Origin: Bacteroidales bacterium
Lineage (GTDB): Bacteria; Bacteroidota; Bacteroidia; Bacteroidales; UBA932
DNA length: 40,787 bases
Direction: 5' to 3'
NCBI GenBank assembly: GCA_024402025.1
Contig: JAKSJY010000005.1
Coordinates: 1 to 40,787, forward strand
In this document: piece by piece, positions 9,316-21,174 of the stretch
How the letters are laid out: every line of letters begins with the position of its first letter
Position numbering within the stretch: the stretch's first letter is position 1
Program-made: the position numbers and the translations under genes
The notes under the pieces: generated by a model
Told to the model about the DNA's origin: nothing
What the model saw: the letters and a program-made list of their open reading frames with translations, nothing else
Database searches by the model: none

Positions 9316-10531
9316 ACTTCCCTGCGGTCTGGGATATGCTTTCAAGTGCAATCCGCGGTCGGCTGTAGCGTATTGCGCAGTCACCACGCGTTGCGGGACG
9401 CGCAGCGAGGCTGATTCTTTCCCGGAAGGGACCGCCCATTTCGTGGAGCACACCATCTTCAAGGGGACCGCGCACCGCAGTGCGGAGGAAATCAACGCCA
9501 CCCTCGATTCGCTGGGAGGCGAACTCAATGCATATACTGCAAAGGAAGAGATAGTGCTGCATTCAACGTCCCTGAAGGAGGACCTGGACACGGCCCTGTC
9601 CCTGTTGATGGAGCTTGCGACGGAAGCATCCTTCCCGGAGAAGGAAATCGAGACCGAACGCGGAGTCGTGCTGGATGAGATAATGTCCTATGAAGATACT
9701 CCGGCGGATGACATCTATGACAATTTCGAGAAGTCTCTTTTCGACGGTCATCCCCTGGGAAGACTTATTCTCGGCACGGCCGAATCTGTCGGACGGATTA
9801 CCCGGGAGGATCTGTGCTCATATTACAGGAAGTTCTTCAGGGCGGAGAATATGGTGGTGTCGATAGTGGCTGACATTCCGGAAGAGAAGATGCTTTCGAT
9901 GCTGGAATCGAAGACCGGGAGTCTGGCTGCATCCCGGATGACTTGCAGCGATGACGCCGCACCGGGGAAGACGGTGGTGGCAAAGTCCTTTGAAGTGACA
10001 AGGAAGCGCTCCGACCACGAAGCCAATGCGGTTGTCGGGTTCAGCGCTCCGTCCCTGTACGACGGGCGGAAACGAATAGCGGCCGTGCTCCTTGCAAACA
10101 TCCTCGGAGGTCCCGCGTCAAATTCCCTGCTGGGTAAGGAACTGCGGGAAAAGAACGGCTGGGTTTACGGGGTGGAATGCTGCTATACCCAGTATTCGGA
10201 TACCGGAGTGATGGCGATAACCCTCGGCTGCGACAAGAAGAACCTGAAGAAATGTCTTGATGCCATCGGTGTGATTGTCAACGGTTTTATCAACGAGCCG
10301 ATGACACTCGAGGCCCTTGCCGCTGCCAAGCGGCAGATTCTGGGCCAGCTCGCAATCGGTTCGGACAGCGGGGAGACCCAATGCCTGAGTATGGGAAAGA
10401 GTATGCTTTCCTTCGGCAAAGTCAGCTCCGATGAGGAGAACAAGGCATTGATTGAAAGCGTCAGCGCGGAGGAATTGAGCGGACTGTGCGCTGAAATTTT
10501 TTCACACCCGTCTTCACTTGTTTACAGATAA
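9302..10531 (+). CDS. M16 family zinc peptidase (insulinase/processing-peptidase type)
   Basis: 409 aa, the size of a single-chain M16B peptidase. The inverted zinc motif HxxEH is intact (H46, E49, H50 in 'HFVEH'), and the third-ligand segment 'ETERGVVLDEI' lies at 117-127. A second, catalytically empty M16 domain follows from about 190, with the Arg/Tyr-type 'LREKNGWVYGVE' segment. There is no signal peptide, so the enzyme probably acts in the cytoplasm. Substrate unknown; some relatives process peptides. The ATG at 9302 overlaps the preceding gene, and the stop overlaps the next start as TAATG. Confidence 0.94.
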   Translation: MLTGKLPCGLGYAFKCNPRSAVAYCAVTTRCGTRSEADSFPEGTAHFVEHTIFKGTAHRSAEEINATLDSLGGELNAYTAKEEIVLHSTSLKEDLDTALSLLMELATEASFPEKEIETERGVVLDEIMSYEDTPADDIYDNFEKSLFDGHPLGRLILGTAESVGRITREDLCSYYRKFFRAENMVVSIVADIPEEKMLSMLESKTGSLAASRMTCSDDAAPGKTVVAKSFEVTRKRSDHEANAVVGFSAPSLYDGRKRIAAVLLANILGGPASNSLLGKELREKNGWVYGVECCYTQYSDTGVMAITLGCDKKNLKKCLDAIGVIVNGFINEPMTLEALAAAKRQILGQLAIGSDSGETQCLSMGKSMLSFGKVSSDEENKALIESVSAEELSGLCAEIFSHPSSLVYR

Positions 10532-11172
10532 TGGAAACTCCGTGCGACAAATATTCCCGCGAGCACAGCAGGATCTTCTCGCCAGTGCAGGAGGCGGCCC
10601 TGGACTGGATAGAGCGCGCAACGAACATCCGTACCAATTATCCCCATATGCTCTCGGGCAAGATTCAGGGGGCGTTCCTGAAGATGCTTGTCGAGCTCAC
10701 GGGGGCTTCCAGGATATTGGAGGTGGGCACCTTTACCGGTTATTCCGCCGCCTGCCTGGCATTCGGGCTCGGGGATGGCGGAGTGGTGGACACTCTGGAG
10801 CTCAATGACGAACTGGAGGAAATGACCCGGGAAGGCTGGGACAGGGCCGGAGTGAGCGACAGGATATGCCTCCATATCGGGGATGCGATGGAACTGATTC
10901 CACCCCTCGGGGTCTATGATATCGCATTCATCGATGCCAACAAGAGGGAGTATGCCGCATATTTCGAGGCCGTGCTGCCTCACGTGAAGTCCGGCGGGAT
11001 GATTCTTGTGGACGACACGCTCTGGGACGGCAAAGTCTATGAGGAGAACCCCTCCTGCGATGCGCAGACACGCAGCCTGATCGCCTTCAATGATGCACTG
11101 GTCTCGGACACCCGGGTGGAGTCCGTCCTTCTTCCGCTGCGCCACGGCCTTACCCTTGTCCGTAAACTGTAG
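10531..11172 (+). CDS. class I SAM-dependent O-methyltransferase
   Basis: 213 aa, matching the catechol/caffeoyl-CoA O-methyltransferase family (PF01596 type) in length. The SAM-binding motif I 'ILEVGTFTG' is at 62-70, an acidic residue follows in 'TLELNDEL' (88-95), and the metal/SAM segments 'AFIDANK' (132-138) and 'VDDTLW' (160-165) are typical. A divalent metal is expected. The acceptor substrate cannot be told from sequence; bacterial relatives include tRNA 5-hydroxyuridine methyltransferase TrmR as well as small-molecule enzymes. Its start overlaps the M16 gene by one base. Because the window also encodes a U32 protein of the TrhP type, a tRNA role is possible but unproven. Confidence 0.93.
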   Translation: METPCDKYSREHSRIFSPVQEAALDWIERATNIRTNYPHMLSGKIQGAFLKMLVELTGASRILEVGTFTGYSAACLAFGLGDGGVVDTLELNDELEEMTREGWDRAGVSDRICLHIGDAMELIPPLGVYDIAFIDANKREYAAYFEAVLPHVKSGGMILVDDTLWDGKVYEENPSCDAQTRSLIAFNDALVSDTRVESVLLPLRHGLTLVRKL

Positions 11173-11179
11173 TTTTTGA

Positions 11180-11187
11180 TATATTTG
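11180..11187 (+). promoter_or_regulatory. -7 promoter box for rsgA
   Basis: TATATTTG matches TAnnTTTG and lies 5 nt before the rsgA ATG. A CTTG at 11155-11158 is a possible degenerate -33 element. The box starts 8 bp after the methyltransferase stop, so rsgA can be read separately from the long upstream operon. Confidence 0.55.
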
Positions 11188-11192
11188 CAAGT

Positions 11193-12134
11193 ATGAAAAC
11201 TCTTGAGGCTACGGTAGTCAAGAATGCGGGCAGCCGCTTTTATCTCAGCGAGCTTCCGCAGTGGGACCTGTTCCCGGCGGTGCTTCGCGGCAAGGTGAGG
11301 CTGGATGCCGGCACTTCCACCAATCCGGTTGCTGTAGGCGACAGGGTGGTGTGCGAATGCCCGGACTCCCCGAGCGAGCAGGACCCTGCGGTCATCACCG
11401 AAATCCTCGACCGCCGCAACTGCCTGATGCGCAAATCCACCAACCTGTCCCGCCAGAGCCACGTCATCGCCACCAATCTCGACAGGGCGGTAATTGTCGT
11501 TTCCCTCTACTTCCCGGAAGTCAAACTGCCTTTCCTGGACAGGGAACTGGTCTGCTGTGGGATGTACGGAATTCCCGCGACCATCGTGCTCAACAAGGTC
11601 GATCTCTATGCCGCTCAAGCGCAGGACCAGGTCGAAGCCTTCGAGGACATATACGCAAAAGCCGGTTACACTGTAATCCGGACTTCCGCCAAGAGCGGCG
11701 AAGGCATTGACGCCCTGCGTGAATTGTGCAGGGACAACCTCTGTCTGCTGAGCGGAGAATCAGGCGTCGGCAAGTCCTCCATAGTCAAGGCCCTCAATCC
11801 CGAACTTGCACCGAAAGTGGGGAACATCAGCACGGCCCATCTCCAGGGCAAACATACCACATCCCTTTACGAGATGTACCCCCTGAAGGAAGGTGGCTTC
11901 ATAATAGACACCCCGGGACTTCGCGGATTCGGCCTCGTAGGGGTTGAAAAGGAAGAGATTTACACCTATTTTCCTGAGATGCTCAAGGCTTCGGAGAATT
12001 GCCGCTTCACCCCCTGCTCGCACACCCACGAACCCGGATGCGGAGTCAAGGCGGCGGTGGACGAGGGTCTCATCGCTCCGGAACGCTACAATTCCTATCT
12101 TGGAATGCTGGAAGAGGACACGAAGTTCAGATAG
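11193..12134 (+). CDS. rsgA: ribosome small-subunit-dependent GTPase RsgA
   Basis: 313 aa circularly permuted GTPase that assists late 30S maturation. An N-terminal OB fold (about 1-70) is followed by the permuted G domain: G4 'NKVD' at 134-137 precedes G1 'GESGVGKSS' at 188-196 and G3 'DTPG' at 239-242. The C-terminal zinc site is present (C270, C275, H277, C283). The last 40 nt are shared with the 3' end of the convergent MATE gene, so there is no room for an independent terminator between them. Confidence 0.97.
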   Translation: MKTLEATVVKNAGSRFYLSELPQWDLFPAVLRGKVRLDAGTSTNPVAVGDRVVCECPDSPSEQDPAVITEILDRRNCLMRKSTNLSRQSHVIATNLDRAVIVVSLYFPEVKLPFLDRELVCCGMYGIPATIVLNKVDLYAAQAQDQVEAFEDIYAKAGYTVIRTSAKSGEGIDALRELCRDNLCLLSGESGVGKSSIVKALNPELAPKVGNISTAHLQGKHTTSLYEMYPLKEGGFIIDTPGLRGFGLVGVEKEEIYTYFPEMLKASENCRFTPCSHTHEPGCGVKAAVDEGLIAPERYNSYLGMLEEDTKFR

Positions 12135-13450
12135 ACGGTTCTGAAAATCAGATGGGCGAAATAGGCTGCCATCAGCAGGTGCAGCCTTCCGGGTCCCGTC
12201 TGCGGAATCATCCCCTTGAACGTCAGCCACACCGCGAAGAACGCGACAACTGCACCCAGCATCGAATTGCGTATCTGCTTCGACGCCGTGGCTCCAAGGA
12301 AAATGCCGTCCCAGGTGAAGGCCACGCATCCCAGCAGCGGCATCGCAACCAACCACGGCAGGAAGTCGCCGCAGGCCCCGATGACTTCGACATCGGACGT
12401 CAGAATCCTGGTCAGAGGAGTCCCCGCCGCCCAGTATATTACCACCCACACTCCGGCTACGGCCATGCTCCACGCGAATACATAGTGCACGGTTTTCTTC
12501 AATCCCGGCTTGTCCTGCGCTCCGATGAACCGTCCCGTCAGCGCCTCCCCCGCGTATGCGAATCCATCCGTGAAATAGGAGAACAGCATCAGCAACTGCA
12601 TCATTATCGAGGAGCAGGCAAGCAGCGTGTCCCCGAATCCGGCTGCGATGATGGTGTATCCCATATAGATGGCCGTGAAACCGAGCGAGCGGAGCAGCAG
12701 GTCCGTGTTCATCTTTGTCAGAGGCTTGATTTCCTTCATTCTGAACAGGGATGGGATCTCCGGAAGACTGAAATGCGCGAATACTTTCCTGCGGTACTTC
12801 AGGGCGGCAACCAGTGTCGCAAACAGGACCCCGCAGTACTGGGCTATCACCGTCCCGGACGCGATTCCGTCAAACCCGATTCCGTCCCACCTTCCGATCC
12901 CGAACGACAGCGCCAGGGACGCGGCGATGTTCACCCCGTTCACAATCAGGTCTGTCCACATCGAGGACACCGAATCCTGCATTCCCACGAACCATCCCCG
13001 GAAGGCCATCAGCGACACCGTGGCGGGAGCGGCCCATATCCTTATGAAGAAGTACCGGAGCGCCATCTGCTCCACCTCCGGGCTGCCGTCCACCACAAGC
13101 AGGGCCAGTGCGGAAAGGGGATTCTGCAGCGCCAGCGTCATCAGGGCTATCATCAGAGCAATCCCCACGCTGCGTATCAGCATCCCGGCGCAGGCTTTGA
13201 AGTCCCCGCGCCCGAAGGCCTGTGCGGTGAGCCCGCCGGTGCCTGTGCGCCGGAAGGCGCAATTCCAGTAAAGCAGGTTGAAGATCATCGACCCTACCGA
13301 GACGCCTCCGATACATACCGCGGCGCCGGGTCCCCCGGATAGATGGCCGGCGATGGAGGTGTCCACAATACCTACCATAGGAACGGTAATGTTGGCGAGG
13401 ATGCTCGGAAGAGCCAGCCTCAGAATCTCCTTGTTCAGCGCACGGTCCAT
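12095..13450 (-). CDS. MATE family efflux transporter (DinF type)
   Basis: 451 aa integral membrane protein with about 12 hydrophobic segments in two related halves. The N-terminus 'EILRLALPSILANITVPMVGIVDTSIAGHL' is the MATE first-helix pattern, and 'GTGGLTAQAFGRGD' is the conserved loop after it. Such proteins export drugs or metabolites with Na+ or H+. The start at 13450 is supported by a -7 box 7 nt upstream. It is the only gene on this strand between two plus-strand operons, and its tail overlaps the rsgA tail by 40 nt. The substrate cannot be inferred. Confidence 0.95.
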   Translation of the reverse strand: MDRALNKEILRLALPSILANITVPMVGIVDTSIAGHLSGGPGAAVCIGGVSVGSMIFNLLYWNCAFRRTGTGGLTAQAFGRGDFKACAGMLIRSVGIALMIALMTLALQNPLSALALLVVDGSPEVEQMALRYFFIRIWAAPATVSLMAFRGWFVGMQDSVSSMWTDLIVNGVNIAASLALSFGIGRWDGIGFDGIASGTVIAQYCGVLFATLVAALKYRRKVFAHFSLPEIPSLFRMKEIKPLTKMNTDLLLRSLGFTAIYMGYTIIAAGFGDTLLACSSIMMQLLMLFSYFTDGFAYAGEALTGRFIGAQDKPGLKKTVHYVFAWSMAVAGVWVVIYWAAGTPLTRILTSDVEVIGACGDFLPWLVAMPLLGCVAFTWDGIFLGATASKQIRNSMLGAVVAFFAVWLTFKGMIPQTGPGRLHLLMAAYFAHLIFRTVYLNFVSSSSIPR

Positions 13451-13457
13451 ACATCCG

Positions 13458-13465
13458 CAAATTTA
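13458..13465 (-). promoter_or_regulatory. -7 promoter box for the MATE gene
   Basis: The minus strand reads TAAATTTG, an exact TAnnTTTG match, 7 nt upstream of the ATG at 13450. A leaderless or very short leader is implied. Confidence 0.5.
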
Positions 13466-13477
13466 CTGACTTTTATG

Positions 13478-13485
13478 TATCTTTG
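13478..13485 (+). promoter_or_regulatory. -7 promoter box for the prenyl synthase operon
   Basis: TATCTTTG matches TAnnTTTG. It is 20 nt before the ATG at 13506, leaving room for a short leader. It would drive the run of genes up to at least 18448. Confidence 0.55.
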
Positions 13486-13505
13486 TAGGAAATAGCCAAA
13501 GAAAA

Positions 13506-14486
13506 ATGATTTCCGAGCAGCAGATAAACGACAAGGTCCGCGAACTCTTCGACAACATAGAGTTCACCAGGGAGCCGGAAGGCCTCTATGATCCACTCAG
13601 GTATATGATTTCCATAGGTGGGAAACGAATCCGCCCGAAGCTCTGTATGACGGCTTACTCCCTTTTCAGCGACACCCTTTGTCCTGAGATCGAGCAACCT
13701 GCTGCGGCTCTTGAGGTCTTTCACACCTTCACTCTCATCCACGATGACATAATGGACCGTTCTCCGCTCAGGCGCGGGCAGGAAACCGTATGGAAGAAAT
13801 GGAAAGAGGACACCGCCATCCTCAGCGGTGACGTGATGCTCATAGACAGTTACTCCCGCATCACCGCCACTCACCTGAAAGCCCACGGCGAGATTCTGAG
13901 CCTTTTTACAAAGACGGCGGCCCAGGTATGCGAGGGCCAGCAGTACGATATGGATTTCGAGAGCGAGAGCGAAGTCTCGATGGATCAGTATGAGAAGATG
14001 ATAGGTTTGAAGACGGCGGTCCTGCTTGCCTGCTCCGCGAAAATAGGAGCCCTTGTCGGGGGTGCGACCCCGGCTCAGGCCGATGCCCTGTACAGTTATG
14101 GATATGAACTTGGAATGGCTTTCCAGGTGGCGGATGACTATCTGGACGCTTTCGGGGACGAGAAGGTTTTCGGAAAGCCGATAGGAGGGGATATCATCCA
14201 GCAGAAGAAGAGCTGGTTGACGGTATGTGCGATGAAGGATGCCGCCGCACGCGGGGAGCTCGAGGCTGCGATGGCCCTGCCCTCCGGCACCCCCGAGCAG
14301 AAAGCCGCCAAAATCAAATCGGTAAAGGACATATACGTGCGTCTTGGCGTGGATGCAAGCGCCAAAAAGGAAATCGGGCGCTTCACCGACAATGCCTTGA
14401 AAGCCGTGGAAGGCATAGGACTCGGAGCGGTCAAACTTGAGACGCTCAAGAGATTCGCATACAAACTTGTAGGCCGCGAGAACTGA
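13506..14486 (+). CDS. polyprenyl (short-chain isoprenyl) diphosphate synthase
   Basis: 326 aa trans-prenyltransferase that condenses isopentenyl diphosphate onto allylic primers. The first Asp-rich motif is DDIMD at 80-84 followed by 'RSPLRRG'; the second is DDYLD at 210-214. 'GGKRIRPKL' at 38-46 binds diphosphate. An aromatic residue (F75) five positions before the first motif is the feature that usually limits products to C15-C20, so a farnesyl or geranylgeranyl diphosphate synthase is more likely than a long-chain enzyme (inference). The stop overlaps the next start as TGATG. Confidence 0.94.
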   Translation: MISEQQINDKVRELFDNIEFTREPEGLYDPLRYMISIGGKRIRPKLCMTAYSLFSDTLCPEIEQPAAALEVFHTFTLIHDDIMDRSPLRRGQETVWKKWKEDTAILSGDVMLIDSYSRITATHLKAHGEILSLFTKTAAQVCEGQQYDMDFESESEVSMDQYEKMIGLKTAVLLACSAKIGALVGGATPAQADALYSYGYELGMAFQVADDYLDAFGDEKVFGKPIGGDIIQQKKSWLTVCAMKDAAARGELEAAMALPSGTPEQKAAKIKSVKDIYVRLGVDASAKKEIGRFTDNALKAVEGIGLGAVKLETLKRFAYKLVGREN

Positions 14487-15712
14487 TGGAAAAGTTGGAA
14501 ATAATGGCCCCTGCGGGCAACTTCGAGTGCCTCAGAGCCGCAATTCAGGGAGGCGCCGATTCCGTTTATTTCGGAGTGGGCAGGCTCAATATGCGCAGCC
14601 ACTCCGCCAACAATTTCGCACCGTCCGACCTTAAGGAAGTCACAGGAATCTGCCACGAGGCGGGAGTCAAGGCATATATGACACTGAATATCGTTCTCTA
14701 CCCGGAGGACATTCAGGATGCGCACGAAGCCCTTGATGCCGCAAAGGCTGCCGGAGTGGATGCCATCATCGCGTCGGACATGGCCGCCATCCAATACTGC
14801 AGGGAAATCGGACTCGAGGTCCACATCTCCACGCAGCTGAACGTCTCCAATGCCGAGGCCCTCAGGTTCTTCGCCCGGTTCGCGGATGTGGTGGTCCTTG
14901 CAAGGGAACTCAACCTCGGCCAGGTCAAGGACATATACGATACGATAATCCGCGAACAGATAAAGGGGCCTTCGGGGGAGCTTGTCAGGATAGAGATGTT
15001 CGCCCACGGCGCGCTCTGTATGGCGGTTTCCGGCAAATGCTACCTCAGCCTGCACCAGTACGCTTCCTCTGCCAACAGGGGCGCGTGTCTCCAGGCCTGC
15101 CGCCGCGGATACGAGGTCACCGACCTTGAAACGGGGGACAGGCTGCAGATTGACAACAAGTACATAATGTCCCCCAAGGACTTGTGCACCATAGAATTTA
15201 TGGACAAGATCATCGCGTCCGGAGTGCGTGTGTTCAAGATAGAGGGCCGTGCCCGCAGCGCGGAATATGTCAAGCGCACGGCAGCTTGCTACCGCAGGGC
15301 CGCCGATGCGGTGATGAGTGGAGAATACACTCCCGAACTGGCCGCGGATCTGAAGGAGCGCCTTTCCGAGGTGTTCAACCGGGGGTTCTGGGACGGATAC
15401 TATCAGGGTGCGAAACTCGGCGAGTGGAGCGAGGTCTACGGCTCCGCCGCGACCAGGAAGAAACTTTATGTCGGGAAAGTCACCAACTGGTTCGACCAGA
15501 TAAGCGTTGCCGAAGTGAGCGTGGAGACGACCGCGGTGTCGAAGGGGGAGAAGGTGATGGTCATAGGCAGTACTACCGGTGTGGCCGAATTCGAGCTTGA
15601 TGACATACGTGTGAACTTCGAAACCGTGCAGGAGGTTCCCAAGGGATGCCGCTGCTCGGTGGCCAGCCCGGTGAGACTGCACCGTGGCGACAAAATATAT
15701 GTTTGGAGATGA
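14486..15712 (+). CDS. U32 family protein (TrhP/YegQ-like)
   Basis: 408 aa. The U32 signature spans E170-S188 ('EMFAHGALC...GKCYLS'), and four cysteines (C178, C185, C201, C205) have the spacing that binds an Fe-S cluster in characterised relatives. Residues about 5-35 are the TIM-barrel start 'MAPAGNFECLRAAIQGGADSVYFG' pattern. Once classed as collagenases, members such as TrhP (YegQ) and RlhA use prephenate to hydroxylate tRNA or rRNA uridine or cytidine. I favour a tRNA U34 hydroxylation role by length and context, but orthology is not shown. It overlaps both neighbours by 1-4 nt. Confidence 0.93.
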   Translation: MEKLEIMAPAGNFECLRAAIQGGADSVYFGVGRLNMRSHSANNFAPSDLKEVTGICHEAGVKAYMTLNIVLYPEDIQDAHEALDAAKAAGVDAIIASDMAAIQYCREIGLEVHISTQLNVSNAEALRFFARFADVVVLARELNLGQVKDIYDTIIREQIKGPSGELVRIEMFAHGALCMAVSGKCYLSLHQYASSANRGACLQACRRGYEVTDLETGDRLQIDNKYIMSPKDLCTIEFMDKIIASGVRVFKIEGRARSAEYVKRTAACYRRAADAVMSGEYTPELAADLKERLSEVFNRGFWDGYYQGAKLGEWSEVYGSAATRKKLYVGKVTNWFDQISVAEVSVETTAVSKGEKVMVIGSTTGVAEFELDDIRVNFETVQEVPKGCRCSVASPVRLHRGDKIYVWR

Positions 15713-17202
15713 AAAGATTCTTTATTGCAGTGTTGTTCTGCGCGCTGTCCGTCGCGACATTCGCGCAGTCCAAGAATTTCAAGCTCGGCAAGTGGGTCGA
15801 AATCCAGAACGCCATACTGAAGGAGCTTGACAAATCCTATGTCGACACCCTGCCTGTGGACAGGATGGAAAGAGCCGCCATCGATGCGATGCTCTCCAGT
15901 CTGGACCCGTATACCGTATATGTTCCGGAGGAGGAGAACGAGGATTTCAGGATGATGGTAGGCAAAGTGTACGGAGGCATCGGGGCTATCATCTACAAGC
16001 CTGAAAAGGAAGGGAACGTGATAATCAACGAACCGTACGAGAACTCCCCGGCCGTGAAGGCCGGACTCAGGTGCTGCGACGAAATTGTCAGCATCGACGG
16101 GGTGTCGACCCACGGGCTCGATTCAGGGGAATGTTCCGAGAGGATGAAGGGACAGCCGGGCACCAAGGTGAATTTCACCGTGATCAAGGCGCATTCCCGC
16201 GACACCGTTGAAATTGCGGTGACCAGGGAGAAGATACACCTTCCCGACATCGAATACGCCGCAATGCTCGATGCAACTACGGGCTATATCTACCAATCCG
16301 GCTTCACGGAAGGGGTTGCATTCGAACTTGCCAACTCCATCCGTACCTTGAAGGCAAAAGGGATGAAGACCCTTGTATATGACCTTCGCGGCAACGGCGG
16401 CGGAATGCTCAAGGAGGCTGTCGATATAGTGTCGCTGTTTGTTCCCAAGGGTTCCGTCGCGGTAAGTTCCGTAGGACGCGTCAGCGAGAACAATTTCGTA
16501 TACAAGACGCGCTTTAATCCAATCGCAGACGGGTTGAAGGTGCTGGTGTTGGTGGATGGCGGAAGTGCATCGGCCTCCGAAATCGTATCCGGAGCGCTCC
16601 AGGATTACGACCGCGCCACCATTATGGGGACCAGGACTTTCGGGAAAGGACTTGTCCAGAGCATCAAGCCACTTCCATACGGAGGACAGCTGAAAGTGAC
16701 GACGGCAAAGTACTATACCCCTTCCGGACGCTGCGTGCAGGCAATCGATTACGCCAAGCGCGACAAGGACGGCTCGGTCCAGCATATTCCGGACAGCCTC
16801 ACCCACGAGTTCCACACGGCGTCCGGCCGCCCTGTGCGTGACGGCGGCGGAATAACTCCCGACATCGAGATTCCGCTTCCCCAGTATCCGGACATAGTGT
16901 ACCAGCTGGTGATGGGACAGGTTGTCGAGCGCTATGTGCTTGATTACGTGCGCAAGCACGAGACCATTCCTTCCGCTGACGAATTTGTGTTCGACGACCT
17001 CGACGGCTTCAAGGAATTTGCATCCACCCTGCTCAAGGATCCCAAGGTGCTGGATGAATTGGAACTCGAGCATATCGCGCCGATTATCGAGGAAGAGATT
17101 GTGGTGAGGTATTATTTCCAGAGGGAAGGCGTAAGGGTGCGTCTTCGCAATGACAAACAGCTGAAACAGGCACTTGAAGTTCCCCAGAGCAAATGGATAT
17201 AG
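15709..17202 (+). CDS. S41 family C-terminal processing peptidase
   Basis: 497 aa from the ATG at 15709, which overlaps the U32 stop as ATGA and gives a clean signal peptide (MKRFFIAVLF... with cleavage near 'TFAQ', residue 20). A longer in-frame start at 15646 would hide the signal and is rejected. A PDZ domain spans about 85-175. The catalytic Ser-Lys dyad fits E. coli Tsp spacing: S288 within 'SASASE', D299 and K313 in 'FGKG'. 'DLRGNGGG' at 225-232 is the substrate-cradle motif. It is an exported protease that trims C-termini of envelope proteins. Its last 10 nt overlap the next gene. Confidence 0.96.
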   Translation: MKRFFIAVLFCALSVATFAQSKNFKLGKWVEIQNAILKELDKSYVDTLPVDRMERAAIDAMLSSLDPYTVYVPEEENEDFRMMVGKVYGGIGAIIYKPEKEGNVIINEPYENSPAVKAGLRCCDEIVSIDGVSTHGLDSGECSERMKGQPGTKVNFTVIKAHSRDTVEIAVTREKIHLPDIEYAAMLDATTGYIYQSGFTEGVAFELANSIRTLKAKGMKTLVYDLRGNGGGMLKEAVDIVSLFVPKGSVAVSSVGRVSENNFVYKTRFNPIADGLKVLVLVDGGSASASEIVSGALQDYDRATIMGTRTFGKGLVQSIKPLPYGGQLKVTTAKYYTPSGRCVQAIDYAKRDKDGSVQHIPDSLTHEFHTASGRPVRDGGGITPDIEIPLPQYPDIVYQLVMGQVVERYVLDYVRKHETIPSADEFVFDDLDGFKEFASTLLKDPKVLDELELEHIAPIIEEEIVVRYYFQREGVRVRLRNDKQLKQALEVPQSKWI

Positions 17203-17771
17203 TATTCGCAACGGCCAACAGGGGCAAACTGCGTGAAGCCGCTGAAATTCTCGGCGACGGCTTCAACATCATTTCCGCGGAGCAAGCCGGAATTACCGAA
17301 GACATCGAGGAGACCGGTTCCACCCTCAAGGAGAACAGTATCATCAAGGCCCGTTACGTCCACGAAAAGACAGGAATGCCTTGCTTTGCCGACGATACCG
17401 GACTTGAGGTCGAGGCCCTTGACGGCGCCCCCGGCATTTACAGCGCAAGGTATGCCGGCCCCGGGCACGATTTCCAGGCCAATGTGGACAAACTTCTCTC
17501 CGAGATGCAGGGCGTGGAAAACAGGAAGGCGAGATTCCGCAGCGTCGTAACTCTCATCATCGATGGGGAGGAGCATTATTTCGAAGGCGAGATGCGGGGC
17601 AGCATCGCCCACTCCCGCCGGGGGGCAGAAGGCTTCGGATATGACCCTGTATTCATTCCTGAGGAATACCCCGGAAAGACTACGGCGGAACTCGGAGAGG
17701 CTGTAAAGAACGAGCTTTCCCACAGGGGCAAGTCCCTCCGTGCGATGGCCTCTTTCCTGAAAGACAGATGA
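17193..17771 (+). CDS. rdgB: XTP/dITP (non-canonical purine NTP) pyrophosphatase
   Basis: 192 aa of the RdgB/HAM1 family, which hydrolyses dITP, XTP and related nucleotides to monophosphates and so keeps deaminated bases out of DNA. The N-terminal motif 'FATANRGKL' (5-13), the catalytic/metal segment 'FADDTGLEVEALDGAPGIYSARYAG' (start near 65) and 'GAEGFGYDPVFIP' near 143-155 are all intact, and the C-terminal 'SHRGKSLRAM' matches the family ending. It overlaps the S41 gene by 10 nt and recO by 4 nt. Confidence 0.97.
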   Translation: MDIVFATANRGKLREAAEILGDGFNIISAEQAGITEDIEETGSTLKENSIIKARYVHEKTGMPCFADDTGLEVEALDGAPGIYSARYAGPGHDFQANVDKLLSEMQGVENRKARFRSVVTLIIDGEEHYFEGEMRGSIAHSRRGAEGFGYDPVFIPEEYPGKTTAELGEAVKNELSHRGKSLRAMASFLKDR

Positions 17772-18444
17772 CCGCGGCGGTAAGGCTCATAGTCCTTTCC
17801 TCCACCAAACTCGGAGAATCCCAGCGTGTGCTGCATACCCTCAGCGAGGAGTTCGGCAGGCGCAGTTTCATAGTGTCCGTGCGCTCGCACGGCAGCAGCG
17901 CCCTTTTTCTTCCCTTAAGCATCATAGATGCCGAAATCAGGGAAAATCCCAAATCCGACCTGTGGAGAGCCGGAGGAATCAGTGCGGCATATCCTCTCAA
18001 CGGACTCCGTTCGGATATGATTAAGAATGCCGTCTCCCTTTTTATGAGCGAGGTTCTGTTCCGCACCCTGCACGACGGGGTCTATGAGGACGGGCTCTTC
18101 CATTGGGTCGAACACAGCATACTTACCCTGGATTCGCTCGGTGCGGAGTATGTCCCCAACTACCATATCCGCTTTCTGCTTGAGTTCTGTTCCGCTCTGG
18201 GTTTTCAGCCTTCGTCCTCCGACATCGCCCCGTATTCCGGAGAGCAGCACGCAAACCTCAGCCGGATGCTGGAACTGCCGTTCGCGGACAGCCTGCTTCT
18301 CAAGTTCTCCGGAAGCGACCGCACCGCTATGGCCGAGGCAATAATCGGCTACCTTTCGGCCCATACCGAATCGTCCATCAACATCCGCAGCCTCTCCGTC
18401 CTGCACGACATTTGCCGGGATTTTAGTAAATTTGCTCCCGAAAA

Positions 18445-18448
<4 letters not shown>
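17768..18448 (+). CDS. recO: DNA repair protein RecO
   Basis: 226 aa, normal for RecO. It helps RecR load RecA on SSB-covered single-stranded DNA. The N-terminal OB fold is recognisable ('AVRLIVLSSTKLGESQRVLHTLSEEFGRRSFIV', with 'G.....L..L.LSIIDAEI' following), and the C-terminal part is helical. The zinc cysteines of some RecO proteins are absent, as is common in Bacteroidota. The ATG overlaps the rdgB stop (ATGA), and the recO end overlaps the uvrA start by 4 nt. The recO 3' end also carries a -7 box for uvrA. Confidence 0.92.
18427..18434 (+). promoter_or_regulatory. -7 promoter box for uvrA inside recO
   Basis: TAAATTTG matches TAnnTTTG and is 10 nt before the uvrA ATG. Within recO it encodes ordinary residues, so conservation would be needed to prove function. 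Confidence 0.45.
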
Positions 18449-21170
<2,722 letters not shown>

Positions 21171-21174
<4 letters not shown>

